64,000 bases of DNA from NCBI GenBank assembly GCA_947501045.1, contig CANMUI010000005.1, positions 1 through 64,000 of the forward strand. Direction: 5' to 3'. Below are positions 9,727 through 18,145 of this stretch, piece after piece; the first letter of the stretch is position 1; every line of letters begins with the position of its first letter. The notes beneath the pieces were generated by a model, which worked only from the letters and a program-made list of their open reading frames with translations, was not told the origin of the DNA and searched no databases. The translations under genes and the position numbers were made by a program. Origin of the DNA: an uncultured Psychrobacter sp. (GTDB lineage Bacteria > Pseudomonadota > Gammaproteobacteria > Pseudomonadales > Moraxellaceae).

Positions 9727-10929
9727 TTAGAAGAATGCCTGAATACCCGTCTGTGCACGGCCTAAGATTAGCGCATGAATATCATGAGTACCTTCATAAG
9801 TATTGACCGCCTCTAAATTCATAACATGACGAATAATGTGATACTCATCAGAGATACCGTTACCGCCGTGCATATCACGAGCCACGCGTGCAATATCGAG
9901 TGCTTTACCGCAGTTGTTGCGTTTGATTAACGATATCATCTCAGGCGCGGCGTTGTGCTCATCCATCAAACGACCAACGCGCAGTGCTGCTTGCAGACCA
10001 AGAGCAATCTCAGTTTGCATATTGGCAAGCTTTAATTGCACAAGCTGTGTCGCTGCTAATGGACGACCAAACTGTTTACGATCAAGAGTGTACTGACGCG
10101 AGGCTTTCCAGCAAAAATCAGCGGCGCCCATAGAACCCCAAGCGATACCATAGCGTGCCTTATTTAAGCAGCCAAACGGACCACTTAATCCGCGAATATC
10201 TGGGAACGCATTAGCTTCTGGTACGAATACCTTGTCCATCACAATCTCACCAGTGACTGAGGCGCGTAATGAGAATTTGCCTTCAATCTTTGGTGCTGAC
10301 AAGCCTTTCATGCCTTTATCTAAGATAAAGCCGCGAATCTTGTCTTCATCATCTTTGGCCCAAACTACGAACACATCAGCGATAGGGCTGTTGGTAATCC
10401 ACATTTTGTTACCAGTCAGCTCATAACCGCCATCAACACTGCGTGCGCGCGTTGACATAGAAGCCGGGTCTGATCCTGAATCAGGTTCCGTTAGACCAAA
10501 GCAGCCAACGTATTCGCCTGTTGCCAGCTTAGGCAGATACTTCTCGCGTTGCTCTTCGGTACCGTACTCATGGATAGGATGCATCACCAGGCTTGACTGC
10601 ACACTCATCGCTGAGCGGTAGCCTGAATCAACAGCTTCGATCTCTTTGGCAATCAGACCATAAGCAACGCTAGATAATCCTGCGCAGCCATAACCGTCAA
10701 TAGTGACGCCAAGCAGGCCCATCTCGCCCATCTGACGCATGATATTGCGATCAAAAGTTTCAGTGCGGTTCGCTTGTAAGATGCCAGGCATGAGCTCTTT
10801 TTGGAAAAACTGATGGGCACTATCAGTAACCATACGCTCTTCATCGGTCAACTGGTCGCGCAGCAAAAACGGATCTTCCCAATCAAAACTTGGGCTTGAG
10901 CTGGTACGTGGATTAGTAATAGGGGCCAT
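9727..10929 (-). CDS. gcdH: Glutaryl-CoA dehydrogenase
   Basis: 400-residue FAD acyl-CoA dehydrogenase of the GcdH group, which oxidises and decarboxylates glutaryl-CoA to crotonyl-CoA in lysine, hydroxylysine and tryptophan breakdown. Visible are GCFGLTEPDSGSDPASM (FAD/substrate region), KMWITNSPIADVFVVWAK, and the C-terminal NTYEGTHDIHALILGRAQTG with the catalytic Glu379. This last stretch is characteristic of GcdH. It is divergent from an IclR regulator across 257 bp that contain a strong IclR-type dyad. Confidence 0.93.
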   Translation of the reverse strand: MAPITNPRTSSSPSFDWEDPFLLRDQLTDEERMVTDSAHQFFQKELMPGILQANRTETFDRNIMRQMGEMGLLGVTIDGYGCAGLSSVAYGLIAKEIEAVDSGYRSAMSVQSSLVMHPIHEYGTEEQREKYLPKLATGEYVGCFGLTEPDSGSDPASMSTRARSVDGGYELTGNKMWITNSPIADVFVVWAKDDEDKIRGFILDKGMKGLSAPKIEGKFSLRASVTGEIVMDKVFVPEANAFPDIRGLSGPFGCLNKARYGIAWGSMGAADFCWKASRQYTLDRKQFGRPLAATQLVQLKLANMQTEIALGLQAALRVGRLMDEHNAAPEMISLIKRNNCGKALDIARVARDMHGGNGISDEYHIIRHVMNLEAVNTYEGTHDIHALILGRAQTGIQAFF

Positions 10930-11054
10930 GTCATACTCCTTGACGGGTTGGTGTAAGGCTTGTTTGCCTAAATGAATTAAAACTTGGGTAGCTAAAAAAT
11001 AGAATGTTGTAGCAAGAACTGAAAAACCTTATTTGACAAACTAGTTCCGCTGTG

Positions 11055-11069
11055 TGAAACTTAGTTTCA
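11055..11069. promoter_or_regulatory. Putative IclR-family operator upstream of gcdH
   Basis: Perfect dyad TGAAAC-TTA-GTTTCA in the divergent gap between gcdH and the IclR regulator. It has the 15-bp size and the GAAAC/GTTTC arms of known IclR-family boxes such as the KdgR box. It is about 125 bp from each start codon. Confidence 0.55.
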
Positions 11070-11186
11070 TAATATGTACTATTAAAGCAAAAATTGGTTA
11101 GTTTGTAAACCATTTATTAAAACTTATTTATTCTTGTTCTCAAAATTTATTAACCAAAAATTTTTCATCAAAAATATGGATATAAA

Positions 11187-12023
11187 ATGACAGCTATAGC
11201 CTTAGAACCGAAACTAACTGACTCTTTGTTGGAAAAAACCTGCGATAAACTTAATCAAAGTAAGATAAGTGAAGATAGACAGTTTGTTACTGCTCTTGGA
11301 CGCGGTTTGGCTTTATTAGCAGCGTTTGAGCATCATGAAACGCTTAGCCATCAAGAATTATGTCAGATGAGCGGCCTACCTAAAGCGACCGTTACGCGGC
11401 TCATTTATACTCTAACCATGCTCGGTTTTTTACGCACTACAATGCAAGGTCAGTATCAATTAGGGAGCAGCGCAGTGCGTCTAAGCGCTATAGCTTGGAG
11501 TCGCTATGATGTGGTAGCGCTTGCCGAACCACTGCTACGCCAATTTGCTATGGAAAATGAGGTTTCAGTAAATCTGGCTACGGAGATCGAAGGGGAAATG
11601 CGCTATTTGGCTTGTTATCGCAGCCCTACCCGGCTATCAATTAATCTACAAGTCGGCTCGGCTGTGCCTATCGATAAAACGGCTATTGGACGCGCTTTTT
11701 ATGCGACAAGCTTGCCTAATCGACAAAAGATTATTGATAACCATCTGCAAGAACAGTTATATGAGGCTGAGTATCAACAAGCGCAAAATTTGCTGAACGA
11801 TGCGCAAAATTACTATAAAAAGCACGGTTATACGTTATCTGATGGTGAGTTCTCACCAGATATTTTAGCAGTCGCAGTTGGCGTGTTTGATGTGGCAACC
11901 GGACAATACGAATATTCGCTTAATGCCAGTGTGCCAAGGGCAAACTGGGATAGTGAAGAATATGCGGCGACAATTGTGCCAAAATTGCAGGCTTTGGCGG
12001 AGCGAATTGGGCGTGGGGATTAA
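11187..12023 (+). CDS. IclR-family transcriptional regulator (glutarate locus)
   Basis: 278 residues: a polar leader (1-30), a winged helix-turn-helix (about 35-95, with ELCQMSGLPKATVTRLIYTL as the helix-turn-helix) and an IclR effector domain (about 110-275). The sequence resembles the PcaR/PcaU/PobR subgroup. It is divergent from gcdH and the CoA-transferase and is the likely regulator of glutarate use. In Pseudomonas the equivalent regulator GcdR is of the LysR type, so this is a different solution. The regulatory link is inferred from the arrangement and the dyad in the gap. Confidence 0.85.
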   Translation: MTAIALEPKLTDSLLEKTCDKLNQSKISEDRQFVTALGRGLALLAAFEHHETLSHQELCQMSGLPKATVTRLIYTLTMLGFLRTTMQGQYQLGSSAVRLSAIAWSRYDVVALAEPLLRQFAMENEVSVNLATEIEGEMRYLACYRSPTRLSINLQVGSAVPIDKTAIGRAFYATSLPNRQKIIDNHLQEQLYEAEYQQAQNLLNDAQNYYKKHGYTLSDGEFSPDILAVAVGVFDVATGQYEYSLNASVPRANWDSEEYAATIVPKLQALAERIGRGD

Positions 12024-12203
12024 AAAAGTTGAGAATTCATAAGCTGGTACTTTAGCCCAGCATTGTCACTCTGCATAATTTTGAGCTAGATTAAAGTACC
12101 ATTTTACAGTTTCAAGCGAATAAAAAGTGAACAAATATAATGTATTTTATCAACTCTAGGATTTGGAAAAGATTATAATAAAAATCATAGCTCCTATCAA
12201 TCT

Positions 12204-12967
12204 ATGCAGAGACATTATATGAATATTAATAAAGTGCTTATAACTATACCTTTACTCTTTTTATCAGTAAGCTCTTTTGCTATTTTAAATGCAGATAATC
12301 AAATATTAAGACTAAATGTATTATCTGACCTAGATGGTAAATATAGTGTTGAAAAAGTCAAATTTGCTCAACTAGTAAAAAGTGCCTTTCTTATAATTTA
12401 AACAAAAACGTTCATTTATTACCTAAAAAAAATGGCGATGCAAACTTTATAGGAGCCATAAGTGTACCTATAGGTTCTAAAATAAACTATATTGATTTTG
12501 AAAACAGTGTTAAAAATAAAAATGGCATTAATGGTCGCCTAAATCTTGCTAAACCTTTAACTATTGAAGAGCATTTAAATTATCAGGCTCTATTTGGACT
12601 CAGAAATATTAGCTCAAGCTTGTATCCTGCTACGGTCAATACTCACTATTATCGTAAAGGGTTAAAAACGCTTTTTTACAATCCAACCTCTGCTCTAAAG
12701 GCCAATTTAGATAAAGGTGTCACACTTAAAATTCCTGCTCATGCTTTAAAAGAACCACAGATTTTCACAGTGGCTATTCATGATGTAGGGCAAAAAGTGC
12801 CTATGGTTGACTTACTTCCCTATATTGAACTCGAAAAAAACTTCACACTCAGTTTTTCGCAATCACTTAGAAAAGGTCAATCTACTAATAATAGTAAGGG
12901 TGCAATGTTAATGACCAATCGTACACAGGTTTTTGACGAAGGTTCCTTTAGTTTGCAGACTCTGTAA
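12204..12967 (+). pseudogene. Frameshifted gene for a secreted protein
   Basis: A signal peptide (MNINKVLITIPLLFLSVSSFA, starting at the ATG at 12219) opens a reading frame that stops at 12401. From about 12386 the -1 frame continues without a stop to 12967 and includes the 115-residue stretch beginning MYPATVNTHYY. Joined, the two give about 250 residues of one exported protein. A single-base deletion near the A- and T-rich 12376-12392 explains the break. I do not recognise the family. A sequencing error is the main alternative to true inactivation. Confidence 0.6.
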
Positions 12968-12985
12968 AAGTAACGACTTAGAATC

Positions 12986-13100
12986 CTACCCCAACTCATC
13001 AAACTTCAAATTAAACTTCATAAGATACTTACGCAAACGATCACTATCATTAGGACTTTTTAGCTTATCTCGCGAGTTTGCATATAGATAGCGTCCTGCT
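12986..13100 (-). pseudogene. rtcR: 3' remnant of rtcR (sigma-54 regulator of RNA repair)
   Basis: The last 38 or so codons of this frame read AGRYLYANSRDKLKSPNDSD then RLRKYLMKFNLKFDELG. From memory this matches the extreme C-terminus of RtcR proteins (AGR-L-VSR-K...NDADRLRKYLA-F-L), the DNA-binding end of the sigma-54 activator of rtcBA. Everything upstream (the CARF-like, AAA+ and most of the HTH parts) is missing and the frame runs into rtcA-like sequence read on the other strand. Length and product make it non-functional. Confidence 0.6.
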
Positions 13101-13412
13101 CTACTGTTTGCTAATACGGATACCAGTAAAACATCGACAATCAAAATCAAAGGCGGCACGCATAACCCTTTGGCGCCAACTACCAATTTTTTGCAGCAAG
13201 CGTTTGTCCCTGCTCTAGCTAGATATGGCATGAAGATTGGTGTTAAGTGCTTGCAAGCAGGCTTTGCGCCTATCGGTGGCAGCGAGTTTAGTACCCGTTT
13301 TATCAGCCAACATACCGAAACCCAAGCATGGCTGATTGAGCAGTTCTTACCCGTATCGATCACGTTTAAAACTACTGACAAACAGAAGACTTTAGTATAT
13401 GTAGGGTGTTAA
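13092..13412 (+). pseudogene. rtcA: Internally deleted remnant of rtcA (RNA 3'-phosphate cyclase)
   Basis: In frame from about 13092 the sequence reads RPALLFAN, then KGGTHNPLAPTTNFLQQAF and LQAGFAPIGG, then jumps to STRFISQHTETQAWLIEQFL. The first parts match the middle of RtcA (LPALLFA...GGTDNPSAPP.DF), the last matches its extreme C-terminus. About 110 central-to-late residues and the whole N-terminus are absent, and a stop (13089-13091) precedes the segment. RtcA cyclises RNA 3'-phosphate ends; this copy cannot be active. Confidence 0.65.
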
Positions 13413-13594
13413 AACCTTATGAAAATAAGCATCTTATTAGCATACCGTTACTCAATTAATAGCAAGCCGTGATATCATAAGTACATGATATTTGAGATAA
13501 ATATGTGACTTAATTATCTAATTAGCTCACATCATATATCGCGTTTTTTATTTTTCATATTTATATTGTCTATACTTAATAGTTGAGCGTTGCT

Positions 13595-15409
13595 ATGCCC
13601 CAATCTCGTACCAATCTAAACCCTGAACCCAAAACCAGCTCGCCTTATCTAGTCGGCGTACTACTGCGCTACAGTACCTTTGGTGCGGCTATATTTCTGT
13701 TCTTAGCAGGGCTCTTGTTGATAAATTGGTGGCTAATTGTGCTTGGCGGTTTGGCAGTAGCTTTAGGTATTTATGACTTAATCCAGTCCAAACATGCCAT
13801 ATTGCGAAACTATCCGGTTGCCGGTCACATTCGCTATGTCCTTGAGGACTTTCGTCCTGAGATTCGTCAGTATTTACTTGAGGATGATAAAGAGCAAGTA
13901 CCATTTTCGCGCCAGCAGCGCGCACTGGTGTACCAGCGGGCCAAAAACGTTAGCGATACCAATGCCTTTGGCACCTTAAACGACCTGTATAAGCATGGTA
14001 AAGAGTGGTTTTTGCAGTCTGCGATTAGTGCGCCTTTAGACAATCAAGACTTTCGCATTATCGTTGGCAATGAGCACTGTCAGCAGCCGCATGATATGTC
14101 GGTATTTAATATCTCCGCGATGAGCTTTGGGAGCCTATCGGCCAATGCGATTATGGCGCTCAATCAAGGCGCCAAAATGGGCGGCTTTACTCACGATACT
14201 GGAGAGGGCGCGATCAGCCCTTATCATCGCAAGTTTGGCGGCGATTTGATTTGGGAGATTGGTACGGGTTATTTTGGTTGCCGCGATAGCGAAGGCAATT
14301 TTAGTTTACAGTCTTTTGCCGAAAAAGCCGTTGATCCACAAGTGAAGATGATTGAGATTAAGCTCTCACAGGGTGCAAAACCCGGTAAAGGCGGTGTCCT
14401 ACCAACGGAGAAAATCACCCAAGAGATCGCTGAGACCCGTGAAGTACCGATGGGTCAAGACTGTATCTCGCCGGCTTCACATAGCGCTTTTAGTACGCCG
14501 CGTGAACTGGTGGCTTTTTGGCAGCAGCTACGTGAAGCGTCAGGTGGTAAACCAGTCGGCTTTAAATTATGCATCGGTCAACCATGGCAATTTATGGCTA
14601 TTGTTAAGGCCATGATTGAAGCCGATAACTATCCTGATTTTATCGTTGTTGATGGAGCTGAAGGCGGTACAGGAGCGGCGCCCGTTGAGTTTATGGACAA
14701 TGTCGGCATGCCCATGGCAGATGGGTTTTTAGTGGTGCACAATACCTTGGTTGGCGCTGGTATTCGCGATAAAATCAAAATTGGCGTTAGCGGTAAGATT
14801 GTCTCGGGATTTGATATTGCGCGGATGATTGCTTTAGGTGCAGATTGGTGTAATTCGGCACGCGGTTTTATGTTTGCGGTTGGCTGTATTCAGTCGCGCT
14901 CATGCCATACCAATACGTGCCCCACAGGCGTTGCCACCCAAGACCCTTATCGCCAAAAAGCGCTTGATGTACCTAGTAAAGCGGAGCGCGTGGCAAGTTT
15001 TCATAAAAACACGCTTAAGTCTCTAGCCAACATTGTAGGTGCGGTAGGACTTGAGCATCCCAGCCAGCTGCAACCTTATCATATCGCGCGGCGCTTGGAT
15101 GATGGACAGATTAAACTGTTATCGAAGTTCTTTTACTTCACGGATAAAGGCGCGCTACTCGATGGCAGTGCCCGTGCTGATATTTTCAATCAAATGTGGG
15201 TGATGGCAGACCCCCAGACTTTTTTGCCCAATAACGATGCGCTAATTGCTTATAACAAAGACTCACGCGATAAAGGTAAAGAAACCAGCGCGCCTACAGA
15301 ACAAACTGTCGATGATGACTTCATTGATCCTAGTGGTATGGTGGGTAATGTCAATCATACTTTTCGTGATCTACCAGAGATGTCAGACAGCGCTGACACC
15401 TCAAATTAA
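13595..15409 (+). CDS. FMN-binding glutamate synthase-family protein
   Basis: About 604 residues from the ATG at 13595; an in-frame TTG at 13583 is an alternative and neither has a clear ribosome site. Residues about 20-65 form two membrane helices. The rest is a glutamate synthase central/FMN domain: MSFGSLSANAIMALNQGAKM, HDTGEGAISPYH, GAEGGTGAAPVEFMDNVGMP and the cysteine cluster SRSCHTNTCPTGVAT that binds an iron-sulfur centre in GltB. There is no amidotransferase domain, so it is a stand-alone oxidoreductase of unknown substrate, not a complete GOGAT. It stands alone between decayed sequence and the glycosidase gene. Confidence 0.85.
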   Translation: MPQSRTNLNPEPKTSSPYLVGVLLRYSTFGAAIFLFLAGLLLINWWLIVLGGLAVALGIYDLIQSKHAILRNYPVAGHIRYVLEDFRPEIRQYLLEDDKEQVPFSRQQRALVYQRAKNVSDTNAFGTLNDLYKHGKEWFLQSAISAPLDNQDFRIIVGNEHCQQPHDMSVFNISAMSFGSLSANAIMALNQGAKMGGFTHDTGEGAISPYHRKFGGDLIWEIGTGYFGCRDSEGNFSLQSFAEKAVDPQVKMIEIKLSQGAKPGKGGVLPTEKITQEIAETREVPMGQDCISPASHSAFSTPRELVAFWQQLREASGGKPVGFKLCIGQPWQFMAIVKAMIEADNYPDFIVVDGAEGGTGAAPVEFMDNVGMPMADGFLVVHNTLVGAGIRDKIKIGVSGKIVSGFDIARMIALGADWCNSARGFMFAVGCIQSRSCHTNTCPTGVATQDPYRQKALDVPSKAERVASFHKNTLKSLANIVGAVGLEHPSQLQPYHIARRLDDGQIKLLSKFFYFTDKGALLDGSARADIFNQMWVMADPQTFLPNNDALIAYNKDSRDKGKETSAPTEQTVDDDFIDPSGMVGNVNHTFRDLPEMSDSADTSN

Positions 15410-15524
15410 ACCATAAACAGTATATAAATAGTCAGTAGGTAACATAGTCAGCATACAAAAAGTAGTAAAGGGGCGACAAAATCGCTTATAATTCGTGATC
15501 TTTAACCTACAAGATCAGTGATTG

Positions 15525-16358
15525 ATGCCGCGCCTTATTTTTACTACCCCTGTTTGGTTCAACCCTATTCATCTAGTCGCTCTAGCTTTGATTACCTTAA
15601 CCATAAATGCTTGTCAGCCCAATCCATTGAACAACTCATCAATGGATTGGTCGTGTCAAACTCACGATAAACCCTTCAGTTATAGTGTTTGTGGTATTGA
15701 TAAGCAGGTACTTGGCGGTGATGATTCTCAATACCAATTACAGTTATTTTGGCAACAACCCAATTATAATCAGCCCCTACTCACTTTTGATAATTTGCTA
15801 AATACCTTACCCAATTCGCAAACCCTTACTTTTGCAATGAACGCTGGTATGTATAATGAAGATTACGCACCGATCGGTTATACGGTCATCGCAGGTGAAG
15901 AGAGACGCGCGCTAAATCTTAATGAGGGCGGTGGCAATTTTCATTTATTGCCCAATGGCGTGATGTGGTGGGATCACTCTGGTAATGTCCAAATTACAGA
16001 AAGTCATGCGCTAGATGGTCAGCTTAAAAGAGATCAAGCTAAGCCTTGGTATGCCACCCAGTCAGGACCTATGCTGGTAATCGACGGCACCATTCACTCT
16101 GAGTTCAATCCAGAGAGTACTTCGCTTAAGTTTCGTAATGGCGCAGGTGTGTGCAATGATGGGAGCGTGCAGTTTGTTAATAGCGAAGAGCCAGTTAGCT
16201 TTTATCAATTTGCCGCGCTGTTTAAAGAAGATTTAGATTGTGACAACGCGCTGTTTTTGGACGGCGGTATTGCTTCGGCACTTTATGCACCCAGTATCAA
16301 TAAGTATGATAAAAAAGAGATGGGCGTAATGATTGGCGTAGTCCAAAGTAAAGAATAA
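15525..16358 (+). CDS. Phosphodiester glycosidase-family lipoprotein
   Basis: 277 residues. A signal peptide ends in the lipobox-like LTINAC, so the protein is probably lipid-anchored in the envelope. The mature part carries the NAGPA/DUF2233 features MNAGMYNEDYAPIGYTV, QSGPMLVIDG and CDNALFLDGGIASALYAP. Members cleave N-acetylglucosamine-1-phosphodiester-type bonds; the bacterial substrates are largely unknown. The ATG at 15525 is preferred to the TTG three bases before it. The gene lies about 115 bp after the glutamate synthase-like gene, on the same strand. Confidence 0.82.
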   Translation: MPRLIFTTPVWFNPIHLVALALITLTINACQPNPLNNSSMDWSCQTHDKPFSYSVCGIDKQVLGGDDSQYQLQLFWQQPNYNQPLLTFDNLLNTLPNSQTLTFAMNAGMYNEDYAPIGYTVIAGEERRALNLNEGGGNFHLLPNGVMWWDHSGNVQITESHALDGQLKRDQAKPWYATQSGPMLVIDGTIHSEFNPESTSLKFRNGAGVCNDGSVQFVNSEEPVSFYQFAALFKEDLDCDNALFLDGGIASALYAPSINKYDKKEMGVMIGVVQSKE

Positions 16359-16375
16359 CTTTTTGAGCTTTAATC

Positions 16376-16771
16376 CTAAAAATCATAATTTTGTAAGTCA
16401 TTTACATGCTTCTTTTGGGCTCGGCGCATTCTGGCCATTAGCTTTAACCAGTCTCGCTTTAAAAAGATTTTATATAGCTTTATTTTTAATAAAACTTTGC
16501 GCCGATAAAACCCGTTAGACTGCATTTTTTCTAAATGCTGCGCTACACTTGAGAGGACATAATCCTCACTAAACCTTTCACAAACCGTTGGCGCAGGCAT
16601 TAGTAAGTTGCTCATACAGACCGGGGCTAGTTCATAAAACAAGATATGTTCTACTTCACTGATCGTTAAATGAACAACTTGATTGGCTATATGTTCATGA
16701 TCGATATCATGGTCAACGAACAAGTCCGACAATGCCATCCATACCGCTTCTTTATCGTTCAAGCTTCTCAT
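16376..16771 (-). CDS. Hypothetical protein, DUF7079-like
   Basis: 131 residues, mostly helical by eye. The start NDKEAVWMALSDLFVDHDID resembles the small DUF7079 family, in which a similar W-AL-LF-D motif recurs; the assignment is from memory. The C-terminal third is very basic (repeated K/R, e.g. RMRRAQKKH). No signal peptide or catalytic motif is visible. It is convergent with the glycosidase gene and divergent from ychF. Confidence 0.6.
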   Translation of the reverse strand: MRSLNDKEAVWMALSDLFVDHDIDHEHIANQVVHLTISEVEHILFYELAPVCMSNLLMPAPTVCERFSEDYVLSSVAQHLEKMQSNGFYRRKVLLKIKLYKIFLKRDWLKLMARMRRAQKKHVNDLQNYDF

Positions 16772-16917
16772 AGTTTTACCTTAATGTCGCATTTTTATCA
16801 ATGCTACCCTTAGAAATTAGCACATCTATACGCCCGCTAACAGTTAAACTTTGCTACAATAGCGCCAATTTTTATTCCACACTACACTATATTATACTAA
16901 TTGATTGAGAGACCATT

Positions 16918-18009
16918 ATGGGATTCAACTGCGGTATCGTCGGCCTGCCAAACGTCGGTAAATCAACTTTATTTAATGCCTTGACCAAAGCGGGAATCGC
17001 CGCTGAAAACTTTCCTTTTTGTACCAAAGATCCTAACACCGGTATCGTACCGGTACCCGATCCGCGCCTCAAAGCGCTCGCTGACATTGTTAATCCTGAG
17101 CGTGTATTACCCACTACCATGGAATTTGTAGATATCGCTGGCCTTGTCGCAGGCGCGTCCAAAGGCGAAGGCATGGGTAATCAGTTCTTAGCCAATATTC
17201 GTGAGACCGATGCTATCGCGCACGTAGTACGCTGCTTCGATGATGACAACGTCGTCCACGTCGATGGCCGCGTCAGCCCCATTGATGATATCGAAACAAT
17301 TAATACTGAATTGGCTTTGGCTGATCTTGAAGCGGTTGAGCGCGCAATCCACAACCAAACCAAAAAGGCCAAAGGCGGTGATAAAGACGCGCAAGCATTG
17401 CTTGAGGTGTTCAAAAAAGTCGAGCCATTATTAGCAGAAGGCCGAGCTGCGCGCGTAGCCAATTTGGATACTGATGAGAAAAAGCTCATTCGCAGCTATG
17501 GTTTAATTACCCTAAAACCCATTATGTATATTGCTAATGTCTCTGAGGATGGCTTTGAAAATAATCCTTATCTCGACGCCGTGCGTGATTATGCGACGGG
17601 TGATGAATCGATCGTCATCGCTTTATGTAACCAAATCGAAGCTGAGATCGCGCAGCTTGATGAGACGGATAAGCAAGACTTTTTGGATGAGATGGGTATG
17701 GAAGAGGCGGGCCTTGATCAAGTCATTCGCGGCGGCTATGATCTACTTGATATGCAGACTTACTTTACTGCTGGGGTTAAAGAAGTGCGCGCTTGGACGG
17801 TTGAGATTGGGGCGACGGCTCCACAAGCGGCAGGCGTTATTCATACTGATTTTGAGCGCGGTTTTATTCGCGCTGAGGTCATCGCCTATGATGATTTTAT
17901 CAAATACAATGGCGAAAAAGGCGCGGCGGCGGCTGGTAAAATGCGTTTAGAGGGCAAAACTTATATCGTGCAAGATGGCGATGTCATGCACTTTAGATTT
18001 AACGTTTAA
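16918..18009 (+). CDS. ychF: Redox-regulated ATPase YchF
   Basis: 363 residues, the standard length. The P loop GLPNVGKSTLFNALTKAGI, switch region VDIAGLVAGASKGEGMGNQF and the altered G4 motif (NVSE in place of NKxD, which explains ATP preference) are all present. A helical arm follows, and the C-terminal TGS domain ends in DGDVMHFRFNV. YchF binds ribosomes and modulates translation and stress responses. It is a single gene followed by a strong terminator. Confidence 0.97.
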   Translation: MGFNCGIVGLPNVGKSTLFNALTKAGIAAENFPFCTKDPNTGIVPVPDPRLKALADIVNPERVLPTTMEFVDIAGLVAGASKGEGMGNQFLANIRETDAIAHVVRCFDDDNVVHVDGRVSPIDDIETINTELALADLEAVERAIHNQTKKAKGGDKDAQALLEVFKKVEPLLAEGRAARVANLDTDEKKLIRSYGLITLKPIMYIANVSEDGFENNPYLDAVRDYATGDESIVIALCNQIEAEIAQLDETDKQDFLDEMGMEEAGLDQVIRGGYDLLDMQTYFTAGVKEVRAWTVEIGATAPQAAGVIHTDFERGFIRAEVIAYDDFIKYNGEKGAAAAGKMRLEGKTYIVQDGDVMHFRFNV

Positions 18010-18050
18010 ATAGTTCTATACCGTCATTTATGTAGTCTTATTACCACATT

Positions 18051-18078
18051 AAAAGTCAGCCTTAGGGCTGGCTTTTTT
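18051..18078 (+). terminator. Terminator after ychF
   Basis: Stem AAGTCAGCC / GGCTGGCTT (one mismatch pair) with a short TTAG loop followed by TTTTTTAT. It lies about 45 bp after the stop codon. Confidence 0.8.
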
Positions 18079-18145
18079 ATTATACTAGGTTTAGTTGTCT
18101 GCATAGAATTTAGCTTTCAATAACAATAATAATGGATAATAACTT

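Noticed and set aside
13101..13381. Upstream part of the 131-codon minus-strand frame covering the rtcA remnant
   Set aside because: Only its last 38 or so codons resemble a protein (RtcR end); the rest is antisense to rtcA-like sequence.
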